From positions 89,506-153,505 of the forward strand of contig JAAVZL010000003.1 in NCBI GenBank assembly GCA_022791635.1: a stretch of 64,000 bases of DNA. Direction: 5' to 3'. Below the pieces are notes generated by a model, which was not told the origin of the DNA, searched no databases, and saw only the letters and a program-made list of their open reading frames with translations. A program made the translations under genes and the position numbers. The stretch comes from Lachnospiraceae bacterium. GTDB lineage: Bacteria > Bacillota > Clostridia > Lachnospirales > Lachnospiraceae. Shown here piece by piece: positions 1 through 8,118 of the stretch; within the stretch, counting starts at the first letter, position 1, and every line of letters begins with the position of its first letter.

Positions 1-109
1 TACAGTAATCGCTGACGCCCTTGGTATTGCCGGATCCGTGGGGGATGGCGCACAGATCCTCAAAATAGCGAAACACCTGCTTTGGTTCCAGTTTTTCCAA
101 TTTGCTCAT
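1..109 (-). CDS. pepD: Aminoacyl-histidine dipeptidase, N-terminal fragment (cut by window edge)
   Basis: Only the first 36 codons are present; the gene runs off the left edge. The ATG is at 109-107 and follows a strong AGGAGG with normal spacing. The visible N-terminus (MSKLEKLEPKQVFRYFEDL, then CAIPHGSGNTKGVSDYC) matches the conserved start of PepD-type M20 metallopeptidases, including the IPxGSGN segment. These enzymes hydrolyse Xaa-His dipeptides such as carnosine and are zinc dependent. The metal ligands lie outside the window. The gene is divergent from ylbJ and the two starts are only about 25 bp apart. The family call rests on a short N-terminal match. Confidence 0.75.
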   Translation of the reverse strand, partial: MSKLEKLEPKQVFRYFEDLCAIPHGSGNTKGVSDYC

Positions 110-134
110 AAGCTACCTCCTGTCTTTCATATAT

Positions 135-1067
135 ATGAACATGATGAAAAAATTACTTTATTTTTCCGTAACGCTTCTCCTGCTTGCCTTCCTTCTTGTG
201 GATCCTGTTCAGGCGGTGGATGCCTCCAAGTCCGGGTTGATGCTTTGGTTTCATACGCTGGTGCCCACACTTCTGCCTTTTTTGATCCTGTCCAGGCTTT
301 TGATTGCCATAGACGGAATCGGATACCTGACCCGCTTTCTCTACCCGGTTCTTCACCGGATTCTTGGCTGCTCCAGGAACGGCTGCTTCTGCATTGCCTC
401 CGGCTTTCTCTGTGGCTACCCCATCGGCGGCAAGCTTGCGGGGGATCTGACCCGGGAGGGACGCATTTCCCGGGAGGAGGGCGATTACCTGCTCACCTTC
501 TGCAACAATGCCAGTCCCGCCTTTCTCATCGGCTACTGCCTTACGGATTCCCTCAAATGCCCGGGGCTTCTTCTTCCCACCCTGCTCCTTGTCTACGGCA
601 CGCCTTTTCTTGTGGCCCTTTTTTACCGAAAGGGAAGAAGCTTTGAAAATCAGGCTGCAGAAAATAAGACATCCCGATCTCAAATCAGCTTCAAAATCGT
701 AGATGTCTCTATGATGGACGGACTGGAAAGTATTCTGAAGCTTGGGTGCTATATCATCCTGTTTTCCATACTGGCAAGACTTCTGATACGGATCCCCTGT
801 CCGTTTTCCTTTGGTACCTCGCTGAGTGTGGGATTTATGGAAATGACAAACGGAATCGCTTTGGTTGCGGCCGATTCGTCTCTTTCCATGGATACAAAGT
901 ATCTCCTGGTTTTGTGCTTTCTCTCCTTTGGAGGGCTTAGCGGAGCTGCTCAGACCCAAAGCATGATCCTGGACAGCGGCCTGTCCTTTTGGAATTATCT
1001 AAAAGCCAAGCTTCTCACAACCGCCCTTGTGGTCTGCCTTGCCGCAGGGTTCCTCTTCACTCTGTGA
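135..1067 (+). CDS. ylbJ: Sporulation integral membrane protein YlbJ
   Basis: About 310 aa, highly hydrophobic, with several predicted membrane segments. Family features include an early LMLWFHTLVPTLLPFLILS segment, the GCFCIASGFLCGYPIGGK stretch typical of the nucleoside-recognition (Gate) fold, and FCNNASPAFLIGYC. YlbJ belongs to the sigma-E regulon in Bacillus and is needed for normal spore formation. The frame is open from 102; I chose ATG 135 (MNMMKKLL), but ATG 144 is also possible because no convincing Shine-Dalgarno is seen. In Bacillus ylbJ neighbours coaD and rsmD; here the same genes are close but convergent, which supports the identity. Confidence 0.85.
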   Translation: MNMMKKLLYFSVTLLLLAFLLVDPVQAVDASKSGLMLWFHTLVPTLLPFLILSRLLIAIDGIGYLTRFLYPVLHRILGCSRNGCFCIASGFLCGYPIGGKLAGDLTREGRISREEGDYLLTFCNNASPAFLIGYCLTDSLKCPGLLLPTLLLVYGTPFLVALFYRKGRSFENQAAENKTSRSQISFKIVDVSMMDGLESILKLGCYIILFSILARLLIRIPCPFSFGTSLSVGFMEMTNGIALVAADSSLSMDTKYLLVLCFLSFGGLSGAAQTQSMILDSGLSFWNYLKAKLLTTALVVCLAAGFLFTL

Positions 1068-1088
1068 CCCATAGCGCCGCCAGAGTCC

Positions 1089-1661
1089 TCACTCCTCCAG
1101 GTCGGTGAGATCCTCCTCGTTCAGGGCCGGGGCCAGCTCACTGCGGTTGTTGGCCAGAATGTCGCTGAAGCTTCGAAGGGAGCCCATCATACTCTCGTAC
1201 TTTGCCATATGGCTTTCCATGGTCTTGTGAATCAAATTCTGGAGATTGCCAAGCATATCGTCCGTATAGTGCATGGCCTGCATCCGGAAGTTGTTGGCCT
1301 CAATGGTGGCCGCATCCAGCTTCCGCTGCGCCTCCGCCTCCGCCGCCGCCATAATCTCGTTCGCCTGAATATACGCCTGCTGCATGATCTCGTGCTCGTT
1401 GATCAATTCGGAGGTATGTATATTCGCCTCCTTGATAATGGCATCTGCCTTTGCCTGAGCGTCCGCCAGAATAGCGTCCCGATTGGCAAGGACCTTCTGG
1501 TAGCGCTTGATCTCCTCGGGGGTCTTCATACGCAGCTCCCGAAGAAGCTCCTCGATCTCCTCTTTATTTACAATGATATTGGTCTTTGAGAGGGTCTGGG
1601 GCTTACAGCCGTCAATGTACTCCTCAATCTCCTCAATAATCTGCTCGATTTTGCTGCTCAT
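1089..1661 (-). CDS. Coiled-coil protein, DivIVA / V-ATPase subunit H-like
   Basis: About 190 aa, mostly charged heptad-like helix from residue 40 to 150, rich in Ala, Glu and Gln, with no membrane segment or signal peptide. Genes of this kind next to coaD in Clostridia are usually annotated as ATPase or V-ATPase subunit H-like; that name reflects coiled-coil similarity and not a proven activity. A structural or division-associated (DivIVA-like) role is inference. I chose ATG 1661 because AAGGAG precedes it by seven bases; a start at 1679 lacks such a site. It is the last gene of the rsmD-coaD block, 35 bp behind coaD. Confidence 0.6.
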   Translation of the reverse strand: MSSKIEQIIEEIEEYIDGCKPQTLSKTNIIVNKEEIEELLRELRMKTPEEIKRYQKVLANRDAILADAQAKADAIIKEANIHTSELINEHEIMQQAYIQANEIMAAAEAEAQRKLDAATIEANNFRMQAMHYTDDMLGNLQNLIHKTMESHMAKYESMMGSLRSFSDILANNRSELAPALNEEDLTDLEE

Positions 1662-1696
1662 GGTTGCTCTCCTTTTCAAGATCTCTACTTCCTAGC

Positions 1697-2188
1697 TTAC
1701 CCCTTTGACAATGCTTCCATCCGTTCCTGAATCTTTTTTTCAACAAAAGGCGGTACAAAGGCGGAAATATTGCCGCCAAAGCCTGCTACCTCCTTCACCG
1801 TTGTGGAACTTAGGTAGGCATATTCCAGGCTGGTCGTCAGGAATATGGTATCCAAATCCGGATTCATAATCCGGTTGGTCTGTGCCATCTGAAGCTCGTA
1901 ATCAAAATCCGTAATGGCCCGAAGCCCCCGGACAATCACACGCGCCTCACATTCTTTTGCAAATTCTACCAACAGTCCTGTAAAGGATCTGATCTTTACA
2001 TTCGGGTATTCCTTTGTTACTTCTTCTAACATCTTAACACGTTCTTCCACAGAAAACAACGGAGATTTTGCACGATTATTCAAAACGCCCACAACCAGCT
2101 CCTCCACCACCCGGGATGCGCGCACAATGATATCCAAATGTCCGAAGGTTACCGGATCAAAGCTTCCTGCATAAATTGCTCTTACCAT
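1697..2188 (-). CDS. coaD: Phosphopantetheine adenylyltransferase
   Basis: CoaD transfers AMP from ATP to 4'-phosphopantetheine, the penultimate step of coenzyme A synthesis in the cytosol. The protein has 163 aa, the usual length. It begins [19 protein letters not shown], containing the GSFDPxTxGHxD nucleotidyltransferase motif, followed by [21 protein letters not shown] and the ISSTxVKE-like segment ([14 protein letters not shown]). The frame is open to 2227, but the conserved start and family length place the ATG at 2188. It lies 61 bp behind rsmD, the rsmD-coaD pairing that is common in Gram-positive bacteria. Confidence 0.96.
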   Translation of the reverse strand: MVRAIYAGSFDPVTFGHLDIIVRASRVVEELVVGVLNNRAKSPLFSVEERVKMLEEVTKEYPNVKIRSFTGLLVEFAKECEARVIVRGLRAITDFDYELQMAQTNRIMNPDLDTIFLTTSLEYAYLSSTTVKEVAGFGGNISAFVPPFVEKKIQERMEALSKG

Positions 2189-2249
2189 GTTTTTTTCCAA
2201 ACCTTTCCCCTTCTTCCTCTGTGCCACAAGACCTGTCCTCCCCCTCCGG

Positions 2250-2807
2250 CTAGCCTTCCTTACGCCTCAGGAACAGATGACGGTTGGTCTTATAGTTCTT
2301 TATCTTAAAGGCGGTAAAGCCGCAGTCCTCGATCCAGTCCGTATCGCTGTCTCTTGCGGTCTCCAAAATCACGAGCGTCTCCTTGTCTGCAAGGCCGGAA
2401 TCCCGAAGAGCCGCAAAAACCTGCTGCTCCAGCCCCTGATTATAAGGCGGATCAAGGAATATCACATCAAAGGCAGGCTCTCCTTGAAGCCGGAACACCG
2501 CCGAGGCCGCATCCATTTTCAGTACCCTGGCCCGATCTGCAAGCTTTGTAAAGGACAGATTGTCCCGGATACAGTCAAAGGCCTTTGGCTGATTCTCCAC
2601 AAAGACAGCTTCTTTTGCCCCCCGGCTTAAGGCCTCGATGCCGATGGCGCCGCTGCCTGCAAACAAATCCAGGAAACGGCAGCCTGGGATCTCCTGCTGA
2701 AGCATATTAAAAAGGGTTTCCTTAATGCGATCCGTGGTGGGACGGGTATCCAGTCCCTCGATACATTTGAGTGGAAGGCTTCTGGCCGTTCCGGCAATGA
2801 CTCTCAT
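2250..2807 (-). CDS. rsmD: 16S rRNA (guanine(966)-N2)-methyltransferase
   Basis: RsmD methylates N2 of G966 in 16S rRNA using S-adenosylmethionine. The 185-aa protein starts [14 protein letters not shown], has [14 protein letters not shown], the SAM-binding loop [20 protein letters not shown] at residues 46-65, and the catalytic FLDPPY motif, all in the order expected for this family. The ribosome binding site AGGAGG is formed by the last codons of proA, and the gap to the proA stop is four bases, so translation is probably coupled. coaD follows. Confidence 0.95.
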   Translation of the reverse strand: MRVIAGTARSLPLKCIEGLDTRPTTDRIKETLFNMLQQEIPGCRFLDLFAGSGAIGIEALSRGAKEAVFVENQPKAFDCIRDNLSFTKLADRARVLKMDAASAVFRLQGEPAFDVIFLDPPYNQGLEQQVFAALRDSGLADKETLVILETARDSDTDWIEDCGFTAFKIKNYKTNRHLFLRRKEG

Positions 2808-2811
2808 GCGG

Positions 2812-4056
2812 TTACCTCCTTATCTGGCCGTTTCCGTAGATCTGATATTTGTAGGAGGTGAGCGCCTCAAGGCCCATGGGACCTCTGGCGTGAAGCTTCT
2901 GTGTGCTGATGCCGATCTCCGCCCCGAAGCCAAACTCAAAGCCGTCCGTAAAGCGGGTGGAGGCATTGACGTACACGGCCGCCGCGTCCACCTCTCTCAA
3001 AAACTGCTCTGCATGGGAGTTATCCTCCGTGATAATGGCCTCCGAGTGGCCCGTATTGTAGCGGTTGATATGGGCAATGGCCTCGGAAAGGCTGTCCACC
3101 ACCTTTACGGAAAGAATATAGTCCAAATATTCCGTTCCCCAGTCTGCCGCAGAAGCTTCCTTCATGGGAACCGCGGCTCTTGCCCGCTCGTCTCCCCGAA
3201 GCTCCACCTGCTTGTCCAAAAGCCAATCGGCAAGGAGGGGAAGGAAGGCATCCTTCACTTTCTCATGGACCACCAGGGATTCGCAGGCGTTGCATACGCC
3301 GATGCGCTGGGTCTTGGCATTGTAGACAATCTCCGCCGCCATGGACAGATCCGCTGCCTCATCCACATAAATGTGACAGTTTCCGGATCCCGTCTCGATC
3401 ACCGGGATGGTGCTGTTCTGAACCACCGTGGCAATGAGCCCGGCGCTTCCCCTGGGAATCAGCACATCGATATATTCGTTCAGCTTCATAAAGGCCGCCG
3501 CCGTCTCCCGGCTGGTATCCGAAAGAAGCGAGATGGCCGTTACAGGGCAGCCGCAGGCTGTAAGGGTCTCTCTTAAGACCTCCACAATGGCCTGATTGGA
3601 GAAGAGGGCGTCGCTTCCTCCCCGGAGCACCACGGCGTTGCCCGTCTTAAAGCAGAGCCCAAAGGCATCTGCCGTCACATTGGGCCTGGCCTCATAGATG
3701 ATTCCGATAACGCCTAAGGGCACCCGCACCTTGCGGATCCGCAGACCGTTTGCCGGGGTATGCTCCTCCATCACCTGCCCGATGGGATCGGGAAGGGCAG
3801 CAATCTGACGAAGCCCCTCCGCCATTCCCTCTATCCGCTTTGGCGAAAGCTGAAGCCGATCCAAAAGTCCGGCCTTCATGCCCTTTTCTCTTCCCCGGGC
3901 CATGTCCTTTTCATTGGCCTTTAAAATCCGATCCGTATGCTTCACCAGATCCTCTGCCGCCTGGTTTAAAACCTGATTCTTCTTTTCTCCGGACAGGGTG
4001 CGAAGAAGAGGCTCCGCTTCCTTTGCCTGACGGCCAATCTGCTCTAATAATTCCAT
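2812..4056 (-). CDS. proA: Gamma-glutamyl phosphate reductase
   Basis: ProA reduces gamma-glutamyl phosphate to glutamate semialdehyde with NADPH, the second step of proline synthesis from glutamate. The protein has 414 aa, full family length, with the aldehyde-dehydrogenase-fold landmarks [37 protein letters not shown] and the active-site cysteine region [15 protein letters not shown], and the C-terminal [19 protein letters not shown] precedes the ATG. No proB is visible next to it in this window. It is translated just before rsmD and follows the cyclo-ligase gene across a 117-bp gap containing a hairpin (4080-4168). Confidence 0.96.
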   Translation of the reverse strand: MELLEQIGRQAKEAEPLLRTLSGEKKNQVLNQAAEDLVKHTDRILKANEKDMARGREKGMKAGLLDRLQLSPKRIEGMAEGLRQIAALPDPIGQVMEEHTPANGLRIRKVRVPLGVIGIIYEARPNVTADAFGLCFKTGNAVVLRGGSDALFSNQAIVEVLRETLTACGCPVTAISLLSDTSRETAAAFMKLNEYIDVLIPRGSAGLIATVVQNSTIPVIETGSGNCHIYVDEAADLSMAAEIVYNAKTQRIGVCNACESLVVHEKVKDAFLPLLADWLLDKQVELRGDERARAAVPMKEASAADWGTEYLDYILSVKVVDSLSEAIAHINRYNTGHSEAIITEDNSHAEQFLREVDAAAVYVNASTRFTDGFEFGFGAEIGISTQKLHARGPMGLEALTSYKYQIYGNGQIRR

Positions 4057-4079
4057 ATAGTTCTCCTATTCCAGTTCCG

Positions 4080-4168
4080 TACTATCCATCCAATACACGG
4101 TGTCTAAATCAATTTCCAGCCGCAGGAACTTGCGTCTGTAAATCGATTTGTGCATTGGATGGATAGTA
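4080..4168. repeat. Composite hairpin in the cyclo-ligase/proA gap
   Basis: TACTATCCATCCAAT at 4080-4094 is perfectly repeated in inverted orientation at 4154-4168. Inside it a second stem can form between TAAATCAATTT near 4105 and AAATCGATTT near 4141. The 89-nt structure begins just behind the stop codon of the cyclo-ligase gene and ends 23 bp before proA. It has no U-tract, so it is not a typical terminator. It could be an mRNA-stabilising or processing hairpin or a small palindromic repeat. Confidence 0.6.
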
Positions 4169-4173
4169 TTGAT

Positions 4174-4749
4174 TTATGTAAGTATCCGCCTCTCTGTCAC
4201 AACCTTTGCCGGGCGGATGTCGAATTCCTCAAAGGGAACCTCCTCCCTCACCTGGAATTCAAAGGCCAGGGCCACGGTGGTAAGCCCCGGATGCTGTTCC
4301 AAAAAACGATCGTAAAAGCCGCCGCCATAGCCTACCCGGTGCCGCTGTAGATCAAAAACCACTCCGGGCATCAAGAGCAGAGCATCCTCGTCCCCGGCAG
4401 GGGCATCCTCCTTGGGCTCCTGAATGCCGAAGCTTCCCTCTTCCAAATCCGCCTCAAAGGAGGTGATGTAAAAGAAGCGCATCTCCTGGCCCAAAACCTT
4501 GGGCACGGCCACCTTCTTTCCCTGAGCCCAGGCGCAGCGGATGAGATCCCGGGTCTTTACCTCGTGCTTATAATCCATATAGGCGTAGAGGGTTTCTGCC
4601 CTCTGATATTCCATAAGCCCCAGAACCTGCTCCTTTACGGCCAGGCTCATGCGGTGAATCTCCTCGTCCGTATGTGCCTTTCGAAGGCGCGAAATTTCCC
4701 GCCGAAGCTCTTTTTTCTGCTGCCTGGTATCAATGTCCTTTTTTTGCAT
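4174..4749 (-). CDS. 5-formyltetrahydrofolate cyclo-ligase
   Basis: This enzyme (MTHFS family) converts 5-formyl-THF to 5,10-methenyl-THF with ATP, returning folate to the one-carbon pool. The protein has 191 aa; the N-terminal basic helix KKELRREISRLRK and the signature GVVFDLQRHRVGYGGGFYD (phosphate-binding VGYGGGFYDR) are present. The frame is open to 4797, but ATG 4749 gives the family-typical start MQKKDIDTRQQK and overlaps the end of the upstream DUF896 gene by 20 bp, which suggests translational coupling. Confidence 0.92.
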   Translation of the reverse strand: MQKKDIDTRQQKKELRREISRLRKAHTDEEIHRMSLAVKEQVLGLMEYQRAETLYAYMDYKHEVKTRDLIRCAWAQGKKVAVPKVLGQEMRFFYITSFEADLEEGSFGIQEPKEDAPAGDEDALLLMPGVVFDLQRHRVGYGGGFYDRFLEQHPGLTTVALAFEFQVREEVPFEEFDIRPAKVVTERRILT

Positions 4750-4951
4750 GCTTTTCCCCCAGATTTGTAACCGTGCCGTCTGCCTCCCTGATATCAATGC
4801 GATCCAGCTGTCCCCTCAGATTCATGCGGACTGCCTCGATGTACTCCCGACGAAGAGCTGCCTGCTCCTCCTTCTCCGCATCGTTAAGGCCCTCTGCCTT
4901 AGAGCGATGATACAGCTCATTGATCCGGGCGATTTTCTTCTCATCCATCAT
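4730..4951 (-). CDS. DUF896 (YnzC/UPF0291) small protein
   Basis: A 73-aa helical protein beginning MMDEKKIARINELYHRSKAEG, followed by LNDAEKEEQAALRREYIEA and NLRGQLDRI, which is the DUF896 pattern. Bacillus YnzC of this family has been linked to the SOS response, but the biochemical function is unknown. GGGGAGG lies nine bases before the ATG. It heads the block with the cyclo-ligase, proA, rsmD and coaD and overlaps the cyclo-ligase start. Confidence 0.9.
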   Translation of the reverse strand: MMDEKKIARINELYHRSKAEGLNDAEKEEQAALRREYIEAVRMNLRGQLDRIDIREADGTVTNLGEKHAKKGH

Positions 4952-4967
4952 GTTATCGTTCCTCCCC

Positions 4968-5825
4968 TTAAGGCTCCCAGCCCAGATAATTCGTTACCTG
5001 GGAGAAGGTATCCTTTGCATATTCATAGCCGTGGTTATAAAAATCCGTCAAAACCCTCACATTATCCTCCGTATTCTTTACCACCGGAACCTGAGGCCGA
5101 ATGACCAGAACGCGTCCCCGCTCCTCCAAATCCTCCAAAAGCTCCATAGTCCGGTTATAGAAATACGCCCGGTTCTTAATGGCCCGAATGAGATAGGGAT
5201 ACTTCTGGTAGAGGATCCGCGCCATCCGAAGAGATCTTTTTGCTGGAGCCTTCCGATAGCCCTCCTGCCTTGTGAGGATCACGATATTCTTCTTGACTCC
5301 GTCGTGGAGAGCCTTGCGGATCGGAACGGAATCGGCAACGCCTCCGTCCAGCATGGGAACTTTGTCCACCTCTACCATAGGGGACACAATGGGGAGACTG
5401 GCGGAAGCTCTGCAGGCTTTCATCAGCCGCTCCCGGCTTCCCCGCTCCGTAAGGTAAGCCGCCTTTCCCGTCAGGCAGTTGGTCGCCGTAAGGATACAGG
5501 TCTGTCCGGAGGAAAAGAAGGCCTCATAGTCAAAGGGAATAATCTTATTGGGAAAGATATCAAAAATCAAATCCATATTAAAAAGGCTGTGATTCTTCAC
5601 CAGACTCCGAAATCCCACATAGCTTCCCGCCTCGAGAAAATCAATGGTGCAGGTCTTCATCCGTCCCTTCTGGTGAGATACGTAATTCACCGCATTGCAG
5701 GCCCCGGCAGACACTCCGATGACATAAGGCAGGTAAAGCCCCTGCTCCATAAAGTAATCCAGAACCCCAGCCGTAAATACGCCTCTGGTTCCGCCGCCCT
5801 CCAGTATCATTCCTGCTCGTCTCAT
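4968..5825 (-). CDS. Patatin-like phospholipase
   Basis: About 285 aa with the three marks of a patatin-fold serine lipase: the oxyanion-hole glycine loop GGGTRGVF near residue 12, the nucleophile elbow GVSAG near residue 38, and the Asp of LDGGVADSVP. The catalytic Ser-Asp dyad is therefore present. It probably cleaves acyl esters of membrane lipids in the cytosol; the substrate is unknown. I placed the start at ATG 5825, ten bases behind GGAGG; a GTG three codons upstream is too close to that site. It follows the DUF896 block and precedes the bofC-like gene on the same strand. Confidence 0.9.
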   Translation of the reverse strand: MRRAGMILEGGGTRGVFTAGVLDYFMEQGLYLPYVIGVSAGACNAVNYVSHQKGRMKTCTIDFLEAGSYVGFRSLVKNHSLFNMDLIFDIFPNKIIPFDYEAFFSSGQTCILTATNCLTGKAAYLTERGSRERLMKACRASASLPIVSPMVEVDKVPMLDGGVADSVPIRKALHDGVKKNIVILTRQEGYRKAPAKRSLRMARILYQKYPYLIRAIKNRAYFYNRTMELLEDLEERGRVLVIRPQVPVVKNTEDNVRVLTDFYNHGYEYAKDTFSQVTNYLGWEP

Positions 5826-5893
5826 CCGATTCACGCCTCCAAAGCTTTGTATAACACTTCTAATTTACACCATTCCCAATAGAATAGCAAGTT

Positions 5894-6340
5894 TTAACTG
5901 GAGTAATTCTCCAAAAAATCATAAAGCTCCCCGGTGCTTGAAAGCCCCTTCCTCTTTAGAACCTCCCCCTTTAAATCCTCCGGAAGGTCCTCCAGGGTAA
6001 TCTCCGTCTCCTCATAGAGCGTCTCCCCATCCGCCAGATAGATATTGACATAGCCCTCCTCCGACACCAGATAATAGAGATAAGGCTCTGCCTCCGTGTG
6101 CACGGCCTCTGCCTGAGCCGCAGCCTCCTGTTTTAAGGTCTCAAGCTCCCGTTCCCGCCGCTCCTGCTCTTTCAGCTCCTGCTGATAGCTCATGCGCTCC
6201 TCCTGCAAAAAAAGAGCTATGGGAGCCTTTAGGCGAAGCTCCTCCTCTCTCTTCGTTTCCGTATAGAGAAAGCCGGAATAATAAGCAAGACCACCCAGAA
6301 TTCCCACGGTCAAGAGGCAGGCAATGATCCGTTTTGTCAT
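5894..6340 (-). CDS. BofC-like sporulation protein (C-terminal domain)
   Basis: About 148 aa. A single N-terminal membrane or signal segment (IIACLLTVGILGGLAYYSGFL, residues about 5-24) is followed by a charged Glu/Arg-rich coil and a C-terminal domain YYLVSEEGYVNIYLADGETL to GELYDFLENYSS. That domain resembles the BofC C-terminal domain of Clostridia. BofC in Bacillus acts in the forespore-mother cell intermembrane space on sigma-K checkpoint proteolysis; whether this homologue does so is unknown. The frame is open to 6688 over the spoVB-like gene, but ATG 6340 has a perfect AAGGAGG. That site is inside a strong hairpin (6346-6383). Confidence 0.7.
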   Translation of the reverse strand: MTKRIIACLLTVGILGGLAYYSGFLYTETKREEELRLKAPIALFLQEERMSYQQELKEQERRERELETLKQEAAAQAEAVHTEAEPYLYYLVSEEGYVNIYLADGETLYEETEITLEDLPEDLKGEVLKRKGLSSTGELYDFLENYSS

Positions 6341-6345
6341 AAAAA

Positions 6346-6383
6346 ATCCTCCTTTTTGTTTATTATGGACAAAAAAGGAGGAT
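6346..6383 (-). terminator. Terminator-like hairpin that includes the Shine-Dalgarno of the bofC-like gene
   Basis: On the minus strand ATCCTCCTTTTTTGT (6383-6369) pairs with ACAAAAAGGAGGAT (6359-6346), with one bulged base and a 9-nt loop. It is followed by six U residues and then directly by the ATG at 6340. The hairpin begins eight bases behind the spoVB-like stop codon. It has the form of an intrinsic terminator, yet its 3' arm is the AAGGAGG ribosome binding site of the next gene. Confidence 0.75.
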
Positions 6384-6390
6384 CTAAATC

Positions 6391-8055
6391 TTATAGAAGA
6401 TGTATTTTTTTTAATATCCGCACCAAAACATGGCCTTTGGGGAAGGCACGAAGCTCCTCCTCCCTGATTCCCTGGAGAATCAGCATGAAAAAACCATAGA
6501 TCGGCACAGCCAAGAGGATACAGACAAGGGCCGTAAGCCTTGCCCCAATCAAATCCTCCAGAGGAATGGAAAGCAGCCAGCAGGAAAGCCCCATGATCGT
6601 GGAGGATACTATCGGAATCAAAAAGGTGCGCACCAGCTCCTGCCGGTAGCGAAGATGCTTTCGAATAGCCAGTCCGTTTAAGATGCACATCATCACGGCG
6701 AAGAACAGATAGGAAATCACCACTCCGAAAATGTGAAGCTTACACACCTGAACCAGCACCACCATCAGCCCCAGATGAAGCGCCAGAGAGATAAGTGCGT
6801 TGCGCACCGGGATGTGCATCTTGTCAATGCCCTGCAAAATTCCGTTGGTCAGGGTAGAAAGCCCATAGAAAATCACAGCCATAGAGCCCACCCAGAAAAG
6901 CTGAGGAGCTATTGGATCCGTATTCCAGGAGAGAAGCTTTAAAATGGGCTCTGCCAGAGCCGTAAGTCCAAAGGCGCTGGGAATGCAGATAAACATCACC
7001 ATCCGGATAGCCCCTTCTGTCTTTTTGCGCATTTCCTTACGGTTTCCCTCCATCCGCGCCCGGGTAAGAGCCGGAATGGTAGAAGCACACAAGGCCGAGG
7101 CCACGGCAATGGGAACATTGGTAAGGAGCTTATACTTTCCTACGTAGATACCCCAGTAAACCTCTACCATGGACTTTTCCACCTTCTGAACGTCCAGCAT
7201 CAGATATTTGAACAGCCCCTGATCGAGAACGCCGCTGATGTTGTACACTGCAGTGCTTAAGATTACCGGCACAATGGTCAGCATAAGAAGCCTTAAGATG
7301 GCTCCATAGCTCTCCAGACTTCCCGCGCGATCCTTACGAATCTGCCGCTTCAGCACCCGGTTGTACATGAGCATTACGATAATCAGAAAAATCAGTCCCG
7401 CCAGGGCTCCCATGCTGGTTCCCAGGGTGCTGCCCGCCGCCCCGTAGATAGGGCCGCTTCTGCCATCCGTAATGCCCGCCTTCTGATCCAGAGACACGCC
7501 GTACCGGAACAAAAGGCTGGCAGCCGAAATGCTCACCACCGCATTGAAGATCTGCTCAATCACCTGGGATACTGCCGTGGGCATCATACTGCCCATTCCC
7601 TGGAAAAACCCTCTAAGCACTCCCATCACAGCCAGGAAAAATACGGCCAGAGCCAGAACCTTAAGGCTTAACTCACTCTCCGGCGTATTGAGAAGCTTTC
7701 CCGTAAAAAAGCCTGCACCCAGGTAAGTGACGACAGAGCCCACAAGGCCCACCACGAGAGCCAGATAGAGGGCCCCCTTAAAAATGCGCCTGGCGTTGCG
7801 GTATTGTCCCAGAGCCGCCTTGGCGGAGACCAGCTTTGACACGGCCAGGGGCAGGCTGTAGGAGGAAATGAGAAGGATGATATTGTAGATCTCATAGGCC
7901 GCAGAATAATAGTCATTGCCGTGATCCGTAATGATATTGGTAACCGGAAGACGGTACAGCATTCCGATGATTCGGCTTAAAATAGAGGCCGCCGCCAAAA
8001 TACTGCCCTGCATAATGAAATTAGAGCGGTTTTTCGTCTTTTTCTGCTTGCTCAT
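6391..8055 (-). CDS. SpoVB-like polysaccharide/lipid flippase (MOP superfamily)
   Basis: About 554 aa with some 14 predicted membrane segments. The start MSKQKKTKNRSNFIMQGSIL and following ILSRIIGMLYRLP match the SpoVB/MurJ-type branch of the MOP flippases, with SYSLPLAVSKLVSAK in the second helix pair. SpoVB is needed for spore cortex synthesis and is thought to move lipid-linked precursors. GGAAGGA precedes ATG 8055; the upstream extension to 8097 has no ribosome binding site. The setting among yqfC, yqfD and a bofC-like gene supports a sporulation role, but a general flippase is possible. Confidence 0.88.
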   Translation of the reverse strand: MSKQKKTKNRSNFIMQGSILAAASILSRIIGMLYRLPVTNIITDHGNDYYSAAYEIYNIILLISSYSLPLAVSKLVSAKAALGQYRNARRIFKGALYLALVVGLVGSVVTYLGAGFFTGKLLNTPESELSLKVLALAVFFLAVMGVLRGFFQGMGSMMPTAVSQVIEQIFNAVVSISAASLLFRYGVSLDQKAGITDGRSGPIYGAAGSTLGTSMGALAGLIFLIIVMLMYNRVLKRQIRKDRAGSLESYGAILRLLMLTIVPVILSTAVYNISGVLDQGLFKYLMLDVQKVEKSMVEVYWGIYVGKYKLLTNVPIAVASALCASTIPALTRARMEGNRKEMRKKTEGAIRMVMFICIPSAFGLTALAEPILKLLSWNTDPIAPQLFWVGSMAVIFYGLSTLTNGILQGIDKMHIPVRNALISLALHLGLMVVLVQVCKLHIFGVVISYLFFAVMMCILNGLAIRKHLRYRQELVRTFLIPIVSSTIMGLSCWLLSIPLEDLIGARLTALVCILLAVPIYGFFMLILQGIREEELRAFPKGHVLVRILKKIHLL

Positions 8056-8118
8056 ATCTGTCCTTCCACCAGTGTACCGATCCCTTGGGAGCCGCACGAA
8101 TCACCGGCCTCTTAAAAA

